Source of the DNA: Dromiciops gliroides
Taxonomy: Eukaryota > Chordata > Mammalia > Microbiotheria > Microbiotheriidae
NCBI RefSeq assembly: GCF_019393635.1
Contig: NC_057861.1
Location: forward strand, 735,828,232-735,892,231
DNA: 64,000 bases
Reading direction: 5' to 3'
Shown here: positions 9,645 through 22,237 of the stretch, in pieces
How the letters are laid out: the number at the start of each line of letters is the position of its first letter
Position numbering within the stretch: the first letter of the stretch is position 1
Notes under the pieces: model-generated
Seen by the model: the letters and a program-made list of their open reading frames with translations, nothing else
What the model was told of the DNA's origin: nothing
Database searches by the model: none
Position numbers and translations under genes: made by a program

Positions 9645-11071
9645 ACCATATTTGTATGCAATAACTTTATTAGAGTCAAATAGATATCACAATATAGATT
9701 CACCAAGTAGCCAGAAATTGGTTACAATTATTATATAAGATGCAATGTGGTTAAAATGCTTCCAACACTACAGATCATACAGTGATAATATATCTAGGAA
9801 GGTAGATACTTGTTTTTGCTAAACCTGCTTCGTTCTGGTTTTCAAATCATTTAGAACCCAGAGGTGAAGATTGCCATATTCTTGATCATGAATGGGGCAA
9901 GAGGAGACTTTATGAGTAATTCTTTTTGCACTGAAAAAATCCTTGTGCTCCCAACATTTCTAATCTATTGGTAGATAGAACTGCTCATTGGAGAACTGCA
10001 GTGAAACTTGGGAATTTTGACAGCTAGCTAGGTAGAACCATCACATTATGACACTGATACAGGTCTGTTAAGTATTATGAGTCCTGTGAGTCATGAGTAT
10101 TTTACAACATCATATAGAGTCCAGGGGGACCTATTCTTAACGAAGTAACTGACAATCTTCACCTCCATCCACCATTGACAGAAATACCTCCTGAATTAGA
10201 GGAATCACAGGCTACTTGGTTTTTATCATCCATGACTCACATGAAAAACTTCACAAAAAAGCCAATTCACGTTATAATGGGCAAAACTACTGACTTTACA
10301 TAGAGGGTATACATATTGGTCAGTTACAGTACACACTCTTAAATTCCCCCTAGTTGGGAACATACCTTTATTACAATGCTTTAAGAACTTGATTAGAACC
10401 AGAGAGCCAAATTCACAAAATATACACAACAGGCAGTTCATTTCCTTAAATGTATAATTACTAGAGTAGGGTACAATTGGGAAGTTTCTATAAACACAGT
10501 TCAAACATTCAGTTTGAGAGAAAATGCCAATTCATGCACTAAATTTTATCATCAAAGGGAAAAAAAGGAACAGTTATCTAAAATAAATACTTACAAAGAT
10601 TCACAGACCGGCAGTGTTGTAAACTTAGTAGTAATATAGCATGCATTTTGTGGTCCACACCAAGTCATCGCTTAGAAATAATATTAAAATTTTGTTTCCC
10701 ATTGAAATGGATAAGAAAACTCGATACAATTTTATTTATGTTCCAAATATGACAGACTCAAGACTTTAGGCTACAAAATACTTCTACTACCTTGGTACAC
10801 ATACAAAACTACTGTAAAATTATCTGTACATATAAGAAGACACTGTCCAATTAACCACCTATGATAAATAATAGATCATCTCAACTAATCTCAAAGTACC
10901 ATTTATCACAACCTAGGGCCTTCCTTGTTTAATGAGAGCTAGGGAGCTCTAATATGCACGAAAGACTTTCTATATTAATATTTGATTCCAGCTCTTAATA
11001 AAAAGAAAATCCTTGTGCCATTGAATTATATCATGGTGAATGATCTCCAGAAGAAATCAAACTCTGACATA
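9645..11071 (-). other. SYNPR: SYNPR 3' untranslated region
   Basis: From the stop codon to about 9645 the sequence is AT-rich and free of recognisable interspersed repeats, unlike both flanks. It ends near an AATAAA signal, and an L2 fragment begins just beyond (about 9484-9560). The length of about 1.4 kb suits a brain-expressed vesicle gene. Internal AATAAA matches (TTTATT on the plus strand near 10368 and 10732) could give shorter 3' ends. The exact cleavage site is inferred. Confidence 0.75.
9666..9671 (-). promoter_or_regulatory. SYNPR: Probable SYNPR polyadenylation signal AATAAA
   Basis: TTTATT on the plus strand reads AATAAA on the minus strand, in the context ctctaataaagtta. It is the most distal such signal before repeat-derived intergenic sequence, so it is the best candidate for the main transcript end; cleavage would fall at about 9640-9656. 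Confidence 0.6.
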
Positions 11072-11353
<282 letters not shown>

Positions 11354-11395
11354 TTACTGGGATGCATTTGATGATCAAAAGCCCAGAGTTTCTAC

Positions 11396-11585
11396 CTAGA
11401 GAGATAATGTAGTGCAATGGCACATCCCCTGGCCCTGGGTTCAAATACTGGCTCTGCCACTTCTTCTTGAGGGACACTGAGCAACCTGCTTTTACTTCTT
11501 GGGGGCTCAATTTCTTCTTCTATAAAGATGAAGTGGTTGGATCAGATTGTTCTCAAAGGCCCCTCCCCACTATAAACGTGTGATA
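11396..11585 (+). mobile_element. MIR SINE
   Basis: ggccctgggttcaaatactg, gctctgccacttcttc, gaagtggttggatcagattg. Confidence 0.7.
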
Positions 11586-11729
11586 CAATTTGTTACATAC
11601 CCGAAGAACTCAAGAGAAAATTGAGGGAGGAGAAAGCATATAAAAATTAGTCTCTGGAAAATGTCCCTTGAACACAAAAGGACCTATCAGAGGATCATGT
11701 ATACTCTCTCTTCTAAGACTCCAAATATT

Positions 11730-11885
11730 GTTTGTTTGTTTTTTTGGGTGGGTGGGGCAATGAGGGATAAGTGACTTGCCCAGGGTCACACAGCTAGTAA
11801 GTGTCAAGTGTTTGAGGCTGGATTTTAACTCAGGTTCTCTTGAATCCAGGCCGGTGCTTTATCCACTGTGCCACCTAGCTGCCCC
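11730..11885 (-). mobile_element. tRNA-type SINE
   Basis: Minus copy with a T-rich start and a ctagctgcccc end. Confidence 0.92.
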
Positions 11886-11965
11886 TTTTATTTTTTATTT
11901 ATTTAAAGTTTTATTTTATTTTTTTATTTTCTAGTTACATGTAGAGATAGTTTTCAACATTTTAT
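11886..11965 (-). mobile_element. 3' end of an unresolved marsupial LINE-like family
   Basis: Reverse complement reads aatgttgaaaactatctcta, catgtaactagaaaataaaa; it shares its 3' terminus with the copy at 39304-39605. Confidence 0.55.
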
Positions 11966-12012
11966 GTATTTATTCATTCATTCATTTAATTAATTAATTA
12001 ATTTAATTTAAT
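11960..12012 (+). repeat. (ATTC)n/(TTAA)n microsatellite
   Basis: tattcattcattcatttaat followed by taattaatt units. Confidence 0.9.
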
Positions 12013-12148
12013 TTGCAGAGCAATGAGTGTTAAATGACTTGCCCATGGTCACACAGCTAGTAAGTGTCAAGTATCTGAGGTCAAATTTGAACTCAGGTCC
12101 TCCTGAATCCAGGGCCAGTGCTTTATCCACTGTGCCACCTAGCTGCCC
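12013..12148 (-). mobile_element. tRNA-type SINE
   Basis: Minus copy, head ctagctgccc at 12139-12148. Confidence 0.92.
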
Positions 12149-12194
12149 TCCCCAAAATATTATTAAATTTACCTCAGAAAGAACTTCAACTCAT

Positions 12195-12345
12195 AACAGC
12201 ATAGTGCTGGAAGGAACCCCAGTGACCATTTTATCCAATTGACTCCTTTTACACATGAGGCAATTGGGATCAATTGGCTCCCCCAGGTCACTCAGACAGA
12301 GCTGGGATTAGAACCTAGGGCTTTGGCGCTTTGCTACATGGCCTT
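12195..12345 (-). mobile_element. MIR SINE
   Basis: agtgctggaaggaaccccag, tacacatgaggcaattggga, gagctgggattagaacctag. Confidence 0.65.
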
Positions 12346-12519
12346 TGGCACTTTGCTGTGTGGCCTGTTCACACTACTCCTTATCAGTGAAATTTAATTT
12401 TAGAATCATTATTTTAGTTGCGGTATCTGCTCATTATCCTCAATATTCTCTCATTACAATTTATTTTCTGCTCATTTCCTGTCCCCTGAATGTGGATAAT
12501 CCATCTTCCATCTCTCTGT

Positions 12520-12865
12520 GTTTTTTGCAGACAGGCTGGCTCTCATGACTGGAATGCTGTCATTCTTCACCCCCTTCTACCTCCTGGAAGTCCTTCAAGC
12601 CCAAGTTCAAAAGCCACCTCCTTTAGCAGCCTTTCCTAATCTGTCCTCCCTCCCTGGGTATTAATCCTATCCCTCCCTCCTCATTACTGTGGATACAGTC
12701 TGTAAGATGTTTACTTATCTGGGAACATTTTTTCATCTCTCCAGTAGCACATCGGATCTTTGAGGTGAGGGATTGAGGTGAGGCACTGCTTTCTTTGTAT
12801 CTTCAGGGACTAGCTCTGTTCCTGACATATGGTAAGTGCTTAATAATTTCTTTTTGATTAAGTGA
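12520..12865 (+). mobile_element. L2 LINE 3' end
   Basis: tgactggaatgctgtcattc, cctcctttagcagcctttcc, atatggtaagtgcttaataa. Confidence 0.8.
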
Positions 12866-12885
12866 TTGGTATTTTCCATTCTTTC

Positions 12886-13078
12886 TCTGCCAGGGATATT
12901 ATCATTATTGCTTTGGACTGGACCTGTGATTTCATTGATGTAAGGAACTCCTGAAGAGGAGAGTCCCTCTACCAATGTAGGTAGACTACTGTTCTCCAAT
13001 GAATAGTGTCAGAAAGTTGCCTGCAGACATTTAGGAATGAAAACTTGAACCCAGGTCTTCCTGACAGTGGGATCTGGC
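12886..13078 (-). mobile_element. 'atcacaggt'-tail SINE
   Basis: ctggacctgtgatttcattg, gagagtccctctaccaatgt, agaaagttgcctgcagacat, cttgaacccaggtcttcctg. Confidence 0.65.
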
Positions 13079-13639
13079 CATTTATTCATAATGCCTGTTT
13101 TCCTAAAACCATGAAAAATACCACAGGCACACATAGGTGTACACACATGCACACATACACACACATACACACTTCAACAACAATATAGTTATCATGACCC
13201 AATTTTTATCCAGCTTAGAAACAAAGGCCATGGTGAGTAAGATTCAGGTTTCCTAAAGGTGTAAAATGGTTCACAAGGCAACTGTCATGGATATGTGAAA
13301 TTTAGATGGAAACTCCTGTTCTTCCCAGGAGGGTGTTGGTGATTTAGAAGGCAGGTGCTACTTCTCTGCTTCAGCCCTAGTCATGTGATCAGTGTTCTGC
13401 TGGGAGCTAATGAACTGTTTCCTAAGTTAGGCTGAAAACAAATATCTCATTTTTTATTCTTTTTTTCAAGATGTGAATTTACTTCAAGAGTAAGGAACGC
13501 ACAGGGAAAATAGGAGCATTTTTAGCATAAAAGTCCCCTTTTGAGGCTTAATGGATCTATTTCTCATTTCCTACCCAAACAGATCTCTAGGAAGAATTAT
13601 AAATAAAAGAGAAAGGACTGGGGAGGGACTTTTGGCCAT

Positions 13640-14340
13640 TAGGAAAAAAACTCACATGGCCACCCCTCCTGTGCAGGACCTTATCACCTCTTGCCTGGCC
13701 CATTGCAATAATCTGCTACTTGGCCATTTTACCTCCAGACTCTTTCTTCTTCAATGCATTCATCACTCGGCTGCCAAATTGATATTCTTAAGACAGAAGT
13801 AATCTTGTCATTTTCCCTGCTCAGTAGCCTTAGTGATGAATTATTGTTCCCAGGATAAAATATAAACTCCTCTATTTGGCATTTAAAGCTATTCACAATC
13901 TTCACTGAAACCTATATTTCTAGACTAATTTCACTTGGCTCCTCATGTACTCTACATTCCAGCTAAACTGGGACTATTTGTTGCACGCCATGATATTAAT
14001 ACCATCTCCTACCCACAATTCTTTGCAAAGGCTTACCCAGCCTCCTATGCTTGGAATGGTCTCTCCTCACCATCACTTCTAGGAATTGCTAGCTTCCTTC
14101 AGGGTTCAGGTCCAATATCACCTCCTACAGCAGCCTTTCTTGACCAGCCCTATCTCTCTTTACAATGCTCTAATAATTACTTTGCATTGACTTTGCCTAG
14201 ACTTTTTAATTTCCCTCCCATTCAAATGTAAACTCTTTGAGAAGGGTTTTGTTTTTGTTTTTGTCTCATTCTCAGTGCCTAGGATTGTGCTTTTTCACAA
14301 AATAAGCATTTAATAAATAGGTGTTGAGTTCAATTGACTT
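13640..14340 (+). mobile_element. L2 LINE, long 3' fragment
   Basis: About 700 bases of the L2 C-terminal coding remnant and 3' UTR: ctggcccattgcaataatct, ctcggctgccaaattgatat, tgcttggaatggtctctcct, cctcctacagcagcctttct, then the terminal aagcatttaataaataggtg. Confidence 0.85.
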
Positions 14341-14435
14341 ATTCAATATCACCTATCAAAATGAAAAAAAACACAGGACAATGATCTATCTTCTGGATAT
14401 TGGTCAGGTTAGCCATATCATTTATATGCATCCAA

Positions 14436-14490
14436 CCAACCAATAAACATTTATTAAGGGCTGATTTGGGACAAGGTGCTGAGGATGACT
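14436..14490 (-). mobile_element. L2 3' end
   Basis: caataaacatttattaaggg...acaaggtgctgaggatg. Confidence 0.6.
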
Positions 14491-14720
14491 CAGGAGGAGG
14501 TCAGCATTCTGATGAATGTTGTATTTGAAGTCAAGGGATCTGAATTTGAATCCTGGTTCTGATACTCCCTCCTTGTTTGACCAGATATACCATGCGTGAT
14601 TTCTCTAAGCCTCAATTTCCTCTGGTCCTTATACTCTCCCTTTCCCAAGGTTATTGTAAAGGAAAGAAGTACCCTTAAAGTGCTATGTAAATGCAAGTTG
14701 CTATTATTTTTGTAGTCTCT
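14491..14720 (+). mobile_element. MIR SINE
   Basis: atttgaagtcaagggatctg, ctgaatttgaatcctggttc, aagtgctatgtaaatgcaag. Confidence 0.7.
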
Positions 14721-14756
14721 TTGCCCTCCAGGGGATAATCCAGTATGCCTTAAATA

Positions 14757-14900
14757 ATCAATCAATTAATCAATAAGCATTTATTAACCACCCAGGAGAC
14801 GTCTATCATTGTTCTAGGTGTGAAAGTACCAATACAAAGAAGGAAGAACAATTTCTACTACAAAGAACTTTACATTCTAATGGGGAATACAATCAATTAA
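14757..14900 (-). mobile_element. L2 3' end
   Basis: caataagcatttattaacca, ttgttctaggtgtgaaagta, ctttacattctaatgggga. Confidence 0.7.
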
Positions 14901-15176
14901 CCTAATTAACTGGCACCTGCTACAATTTTTCCAGCAATAGAAGGATATTATTTTAGGAAGAATGGGAAAAATGACTTAAAGGTGCCCATTTGGGCATATC
15001 GAGATTGTTGGGGTAAAAGGTACTCTGTTGTTTTTCTTTACACAAAGAGATATCTGGCTCTCTTGTTTCCTACTCTCCCAAACAAGCAATTCATTCACCC
15101 CAGTATAATAGAACAGACTAACAAGGGTTATTGTAGATTATACATACATTTATGTACTGCCTATATGATAGCTTTG

Positions 15177-15428
15177 GCAGCTAGGTGCTGTAGTGGATAG
15201 AGTGTCAGGCCTAATCTGGACTTGGAATCAGGAAGACTCATCTTCCTGATTTCAAATCTGGCTGTATGACCCTGAGCAAGTCACTTAACCTCGTTTGCCT
15301 TGATTTCCTCTTCTGTAAAATGAGCTGCAGAAGGAAATGACAAATCAGCCCAATATCTTTATCAAGAAAACTCCAAATGGGGTCACAAAGAGTCAAATAC
15401 AATCGAAACAACTGAAAAACAAAAATAA
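15177..15428 (+). mobile_element. MAR1-type CORE-SINE
   Basis: ggcagctaggtgctgtagtg, gagctgcagaaggaaatgac, atctttatcaagaaaactcc, ending caactgaaaaacaaaaata. Confidence 0.85.
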
Positions 15429-15478
15429 GAGCTATATACCTGACATTTCCTAGGCTCTAAACGTTTTCCTATTCTGTC

Positions 15479-15479
15479 T

Positions 15480-15537
<58 letters not shown>

Positions 15538-15553
15538 CGTGCGCGTGTGTGTA
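15479..15553 (+). repeat. (GT)n-(GC)n alternating purine-pyrimidine tract
   Basis: About 50 bases of pure GT followed by a GC block and a mixed tgcgcgtgtg end; strict alternation across about 72 bases. Confidence 0.97.
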
Positions 15554-15754
15554 TGACATGTAGGACCCTAACACTGAATTCTGACACTAGGTTTACTACT
15601 TTCTGATGGTGACAGTCAGATTACATTTCAATTTCCTTAAAGGACCCTTTTTCTTGAGAGAAAACACTTTCACAAAGCCAGGTAGACCCAAACTTTACCC
15701 AGAATCTGGCCATTTAAGCAGAAATTTCTTATAGTTGTACCTTCCTGTCCTGTG

Positions 15755-15868
15755 ATTCCTCTGACTACTACTAATAAAATCTAAGTTCTTTGACACTAGG
15801 CATTGTTTCATTCCCTAATGGCTAGTACATTGCCTAGCTTACCACAGAGGCTTAATAAATGCTTGTGG
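15755..15868 (+). mobile_element. L2 3' end
   Basis: taagttctttgacactaggc, gaggcttaataaatgcttgt. Confidence 0.75.
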
Positions 15869-15869
15869 A

Positions 15870-16110
15870 TTGATATGTCTTTAAAGTTTGCAAAGAGTTT
15901 GACATATTCTTTCATTTTCTACAACACTCTGTGAGGTAGGTTTTAGTATTATCTCCATTTGACAGATGAGGACATTGAAACACAGAAAGATTAGCTGACT
16001 TGACCGCAGCTACACAGTTAATAAGTGCCTACAGTAGAACTTAAAACCAAGGCTTCCAGATTGTCAGTGCCCCTCTGTATCCATGGTGCTATACTTACTG
16101 CTACATCATA
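15870..16110 (-). mobile_element. MIR/THER SINE
   Basis: aaagtttgcaaagagtttga, ttgacagatgaggacattga, tacacagttaataagtgcct. Confidence 0.75.
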
Positions 16111-16204
16111 TATGCCAGCTAACAAGATTAAAAAAGTCAAGTCAAAAAACTGAGACCCTTGTTCCACAGGCTGAGTATTGGGTGTCTGAGGTCAGGTAGA
16201 AAAA

Positions 16205-16555
16205 AAGCATTGGGCTAGAAGTTCTAAAATCTGGGTTCTAGTTCAGGTTTTATCACTGATGATTCACGTGATTAATTAGTTGTTTAATTCCCATTTCCTC
16301 ATCTATAACAGAGATAATAACACCGTGTCTAGGGGCAGCTAGATGGTGCAGTGGATAGAGAACGGGCCCTGGAGTCAGGAGGACCTGAGTTCAAATCCGG
16401 CCTCAGACACGTAACACTTACTAGCTGTGTGACCCTGGGTAAGTCACTTAACCCCAACTGCCTCATTTAAAAAAAAAAAGACTCTAAAAATAACACCATG
16501 TCTACTTAATTCAGTCTGATTGTAAAATTACTGATGTGAAAGCATCTCCTACAAG
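16205..16555 (+). mobile_element. MIR split by a SINE
   Basis: The plus-strand MIR (gcattgggctagaagttcta, ccatttcctcatctataaca) resumes after the insertion at aataacaccatgtctactta. Confidence 0.7.
16332..16488 (+). mobile_element. tRNA-type SINE, 'aaccccaactgcctca' subfamily
   Basis: Flanked by the 16-base duplication aataacaccgtgtcta (16316-16331) / aataacaccatgtcta (16489-16504). It has the older variant cacgtaacacttactagc and aaccccaactgcctca. Confidence 0.95.
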
Positions 16556-16561
16556 GAGAAA

Positions 16562-16690
16562 TTTATTAGTCAGTCACTAAAGATTGATTAAGTACCTACT
16601 ATGTGCCAGGCTCTGAATTATATGATGAGGATACAAAGAAAGGCAAGAACATGGTCCCTACCCTCAAGGGGCTGACAGTCTAATGGAGGA
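16562..16690 (-). mobile_element. L2 3' end
   Basis: attaagtacctactatgtgc, caggctctgaattatatgat, aaggggctgacagtctaatg. Confidence 0.75.
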
Positions 16691-16924
16691 GGTCATTATC
16701 TAATTATTATTATTATCCTATTATCTTACCTGAATAAACCAGCTGCCCAAGCAGCATATGGGGCCTTCCTTACAGATTTCATGATTAACCTACTGACCAT
16801 TTACTGCATGAGTGTGGAGAATAGAGTTGCTTTGTTTTCTTCCCCTCGATCTCTCATTTGTAACTATAACTAGAAATTTTGGCCTTTGGGGACAGTAAAA
16901 AGGGGAACAGCTAATAGCTGACAT

Positions 16925-17158
16925 TTAAATAGAATTTTAACGCTTGTGAAACATTTTGTGTATGCTGTCTCATTTGATCCTTCCACAATTCTGAGAGATG
17001 GGGGCTATTTTTACCATTATTTTACAGATGAGGTAACAGAGGCTGAGAGAGGTTTAATGATTTTCCCAGGGTCTTGCATCTAATAAGTGTATGAGCTGGG
17101 ATTTGAACTCACATCTTCCTGATTCCAGGTTCAGTATTCTATGCAGCATACCAAGAAG
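16925..17158 (-). mobile_element. MIR/THER SINE
   Basis: tgtctcatttgatccttcca, ttttacagatgaggtaacag, gagctgggatttgaactcac. Confidence 0.8.
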
Positions 17159-17168
17159 CCCCTGGGTG

Positions 17169-17357
17169 GGGGCAGCTAGGTGGCACAGTGGATAAAGCAC
17201 CAGCCCTGGATTCAGGAGGACCCAAGTTCAAATCTGAACTCGGACACTTGACAATTACTAGCTGTGTGACCCTGGGCAAGTCACTTAACCCTCATTGTCC
17301 TGAAAACAAAATGAAACAAAACAAAACAAAACAAAAACAAACAAACAAAAAAAAAAG
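17169..17357 (+). mobile_element. tRNA-type SINE with (AAAAC)n tail
   Basis: Plus copy; the tail has grown into AAAAC/AAAC repeats. Short target duplication cccctggg on both sides. Confidence 0.93.
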
Positions 17358-17429
17358 AATACCCCCTGGGAAGCACCAATTTTGTTCTGACATAAAGTTA
17401 GAATTTCATAATATGAAAATAATTCATCA

Positions 17430-17645
17430 AGGGAACAATAGTAATTGCTGATATTTTATAACACCTTAAGATTTACAGAGTGATTTTACACTATCTTATT
17501 TGTTCCTCACAACAACTTTAAGGTATAGGTCTTATCCCCATTTTGCAGATGAGGAAACTGAACCCAAGTGAGGTTATGTGACTTGCCTGGGATCTGACAT
17601 CTTCCAAGACTCAGGTCTTTTTGACTCTAAGCCCAATGACTTCTA
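17430..17645 (-). mobile_element. MIR/THER SINE
   Basis: taagatttacagagtgattt, ttgcagatgaggaaactgaa, ggttatgtgacttgcctggg. Confidence 0.8.
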
Positions 17646-17649
17646 TAAT

Positions 17650-18640
17650 GTTGGAGGAGTGAATATTTTATATTTTTCTGCCCTCTAAATTTGATGCCCC
17701 ACTGAGCACCATTTGCCCTTCCCTGGGTATAGGTCTCTTCCAATTCCCACGACATCCGTTATGGACTGTTTAGAGATATTAGAAGTGGATTTTAAAAGGA
17801 TTCTGTTGAAGGCCATAGCTTTTCTTGTTTATTGAAAGCCTTCCATGTGTATGTGTTTTTATATAGCCAAATAAATCTTCAAATTCTCCGTGATGACTTC
17901 TTCTAAAAGAAAAACATCCAACACTTTATTTTACTTTTCATAGATTTCAAGGCTCGGCTTGGATGCCACAGGCATCTTTACACACTGTGCATTAGAGAAA
18001 TCTGTAAGCAAGGCAATAGCTTTTTAATGGCCCCCTTGAAGTTATTGTCCACAGGTGTGGTCAGGGATAAATGAAAATGATTGTCAACCCTAATACATAA
18101 TTTATCTCCATAGCGACTATCTCCCAGAGACAGCATTTGCAGAGTCTAATCACTGAAAACTGTTTTGGAACTTTGTTCCTTCTTCAATGCATCCCCAGAT
18201 TGAATCCCAGAATGCTGCAGGAACATAACCTTGAAGCAATGATAATTATTTTTAGAGGCTGTTCAGGCAGGTCGTTCCTTCCACAAACCCAGCTGAACTT
18301 GTGTAACTTTGCCATGCTGCAGACTGCATTTTGGACCAGGAAGACCCAAACATAGTTCTCTTCTCCTCCAGCCTCTGGCCCCACCTGTCCCTGATCTTTG
18401 TGGCAAAGCTAACTGGTCACCAAGTCTGGGTGAAGTTCAGGGCCCAGACACAGGTCTCTTGTCCTTCCTTTCTTTGCCATCCCTCCTTGTCACCACTAGG
18501 GAACTTGGCCACTAGGTTCAGATAAGAGTCAGAAAGCACCTCCTCACAGTCTCTACCCAGGATGAAAAAAACAATTAACTTTGGCTCTGGGCTCTATGCA
18601 AGAGCTGCCCTCTTTGGATAGGATGGCTGATTAAATCTCA
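17650..18640. other. Repeat-free intronic block
   Basis: Nearly 1 kb without a recognisable repeat, unusual for this window. I see no coding exon; the overlapping small frames at 18137-18525 have no family resemblance. It could hold conserved regulatory sequence (see findings). Confidence 0.4.
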
Positions 18641-19455
18641 GTTGTCCTTGCACACTCTTCTACATGAATTGGCTTATTATCTGCACCCTGTTTATGACAT
18701 TCTGTCTCCCATCTGTCTTTTGCACAGACTATTCTCCATGCATGGAATGCCCACTCATTGTCACATCTGTCTCCTGGATTCCCAATTTTCCTTCAAAGTT
18801 CTTCATAACCTGACCTCCAACCTTTCCATGCTTCTTACGCTTTGGCCACCCTCAAGTTCCCCATGTACTCTTTGATGCAGTTCCTCAAACAAGACCCTCC
18901 ACCTCCCAACTTTGGGCATTTCCACTAGAAGATTCTCCCTCTTCATCCCTGATTGTTGCCTTCTCTAGCTTCCTTCAAGTCACACCCAAGATCCCACACT
19001 CTATAGGAAGCCTTTCCCAATCTCTATGAATTCTAGTTAGGTGCAGTTAGGTGGTGCAGTGGATAAAGCCCTGGCCCTGTAGCCAAGAAGACCTGAGTTC
19101 AAATTCAGCATCAGACACTTACTAGCTGGGCAAGTCACTCAATCCTGTTTGCCTCAGTTTCCTCATATGCAAAATGATGTGGAGAAGGAAATGGCAAACT
19201 ACCGCCAAGAAAACCCCAAATGAGAGTCACAAAGAGTTGGACATTACTGAGAGATACTTAGATTCTAGTGCCTTACCTCTGTTAATTATTTCCAATTTAT
19301 TCCATCTATACTTTGTTTGTACAGTTATTTTCATGTTCACTCCCCCATTAGACTATGAACTCCTTGAGAATAGGGACCATCTTTGATCCTTCTTTGATTC
19401 TCCAGAGCTTAGCACAGCGCATGACAAATAGGTGCTTAATAAATGTTGATTGACT
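18640..19455 (+). mobile_element. L2 LINE split by a MAR1
   Basis: tgcatggaatgcccactcat, taggaagcctttcccaatct; after the MAR1, ttagactatgaactccttga and gcttaataaatgttgattga. Confidence 0.85.
19037..19260 (+). mobile_element. MAR1-type CORE-SINE
   Basis: cagttaggtggtgcagtgga ... gtggagaaggaaatggcaaa ... gagtcacaaagagttggaca; the duplication attctagt flanks it inside the L2. Confidence 0.85.
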
Positions 19456-19459
19456 GAAA

Positions 19460-19690
19460 GACTTAAGAGCTGCTTTTCTCAATAGGCTCTCCTTTCTCTA
19501 CCCCTCTTAGTGTTTCATGCTCTGAAATCACTTTGTGCTTATCTAGTTTATATTTTGTTGTTGACATCTGTGTACATGTTGATTCCTCCCAATAGAGTGT
19601 TAGCTCCTTGGGGGAAGGGATTACTTTTGTTGTTGTCTGCAGTGTCTAATATAGTAACTACTTAATAAATCCTTCTTGAATTGGATCAGA
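19460..19690 (+). mobile_element. L2 3' end
   Basis: agtgttagctccttggggga, taactacttaataaatcctt. Confidence 0.75.
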
Positions 19691-19904
19691 TTGTTCTTAT
19701 AGGCTATCTCTTCTATGTATATGACAGATTTTTAGAACTAACAAAAAGTTAATTAGAAACTAGAACTTCAAAACTAAAATGTTGACTTTGTGTTCCTGCC
19801 TAACTTGGGATAGTCTGAGAGTCATTGTTGGCTTATTCTATTTGACGATAGCATCCTAACTGGACTCATGGCTTCACTCTCTAGTCTCCCTTGGATTGCA
19901 CAGA

Positions 19905-20090
19905 ATTTAGTATACTGGGAAGAGAACTGAACTTGGAGTCCATAGCCTAGGATGTAACTATCAGTTCTAAGAGTTATGCAACCTTGAGTAAATCACTTCT
20001 TTTTTTTTCTGCCTCAGCTTCCTTATTTGTAAGACAAAGGGGTTTTTGTTATCAATCATTAGTTCCCTTCTAGCTCAAGGGTCTTATAAT
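19905..20090 (+). mobile_element. MIR SINE
   Basis: agaactgaacttggagtcca, gccaccttgagtaaatcac-like text, cctcagcttccttatttgta. Confidence 0.65.
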
Positions 20091-20834
<744 letters not shown>

Positions 20835-20899
20835 CTAGAGAATGAAAGAAGGAGAAAAATGGTGTAAAGGGAAAAGGCAGAATTTATTCCAACAAACAT

Positions 20900-20960
20900 G
20901 TCTTAGCACAGGGTCTGTCCTACATTGTAAGCATTTAATAAATGATTGTTGACTTGCAGC
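20900..20960 (+). mobile_element. L2 3' end
   Basis: cttagcacagggtctgtcct, gcatttaataaatgattgtt. Confidence 0.7.
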
Positions 20961-20964
20961 AGCT

Positions 20965-21570
20965 ACTATGTGCAAAGACCACTGAACACTTTTCTTGAGG
21001 AGAATGCAAATCTATTGATTTCTTGTTTTCCATACATGACTGTGGTTGCTGAATGGGATTACAAAGCAGGGGAGTTGTCTGGGTGGGAGCCTTGATTTCA
21101 TACATCCCATCAATTTTCATGGACTAGCTTTAATACTGTCACATAACATAGTTCGGTGGATGTGTTTAATTATGTTAGAATTTTGGTGCCCTTTCAAATT
21201 TCTGAATGAAATATTCAAAAGAGCTAAGTATAGTATTTAGAGATGAAAGGGAATCAAACTATGTGAAAAGGATGATGTCCCCATTATGGGTTTCCCCCCC
21301 TCCATCCTACTGAAACAATGGATCTTTGCCTTGCCCAAAGAGTTTCCATTTGTTCAAGAGATCCAGAGGGAATGCTAACTTCTTTTATTATCTGTGGACT
21401 TTTAGCAAATAGAGGGAGACTGACCAGGGAGAATCTCATTGGGTGGCCAAGGTTTGAGTTTTGTTTTCAGTGCTGAGTGAGACAATGGAAACTATGCTGT
21501 ATTCAATGTTGCACCATGTTCTCCCAACTTCCTAAATCCATTTCAGATCAACTGTTCCTTCAGTTGGCAC
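20965..21570. other. No recognised feature
   Basis: Unique intronic sequence. Confidence 0.45.
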
Positions 21571-21579
21571 TATTAAGTC

Positions 21580-21670
21580 CAGTCAAGTCAACAAGTATTT
21601 ATTAAGTGCTTACTATGTGTCAAGCACTCTGCTGTGCTAAGAATACAAATTCAAGAAGAAAGAAAACAAA
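21580..21670 (-). mobile_element. L2 3' end
   Basis: caacaagtatttattaagtg, cttactatgtgtcaagcact. Confidence 0.75.
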
Positions 21671-21959
21671 ACATCTGTCCAAGTTTAGACATTTTTTCAT
21701 TTTCAATCAAAGCCAGAATTTCGAAGGTTCGGATATCATGAAAATAAAATCTCCTATGTGTCTGTGATAAGAAGATTTTACGGTGAACAAATAAATATTC
21801 CCAAAGACTCTGTGACCATAAAACGTAATAAAATATGGAGAGGAAACAATATTTCTAAGAGTCAATTAACATGAATCCAATATGTAGAGATTAATTAGAA
21901 GCATTTCATGCTAAGGTTAGGGGCTTTAAACAAGGAGATCCAGGTCTCCCTTCCATTCA

Positions 21960-22195
21960 ATTTCCATTTGAATTCACATACTATGTTCCTGGCACCATGT
22001 TAGATCTTGGAATTCAAACAAAAAATGGAAAACAGTTCCTGACCTTCAGAAGCTTACATTGTATTGGAGAAAAACAACATTTACATAGAGAAGTCAATCA
22101 ATATATATCTCTAAAAAACCTACTAAGCACTAGGCACTGTGTGCTGGGGATACAAAGACCAACATGATACAATCTGCCCTCAAGGAACTTATATT
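21960..22195 (-). mobile_element. Two adjacent L2 3' ends
   Basis: One copy (ttcctggcaccatgttagat, tgaccttcagaagcttacat) is followed by another (aacctactaagcactaggca, ctgccctcaaggaacttata). Confidence 0.65.
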
Positions 22196-22237
22196 CTCTG
22201 TGTGTGTGTTTATTTCCAAGATAAATATATTAATGGA

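Noticed and set aside
16332-16440. tRNA-like A and B boxes considered as a tRNA gene
   Set aside because: Part of the SINE family; no cloverleaf or anticodon arm can be drawn.
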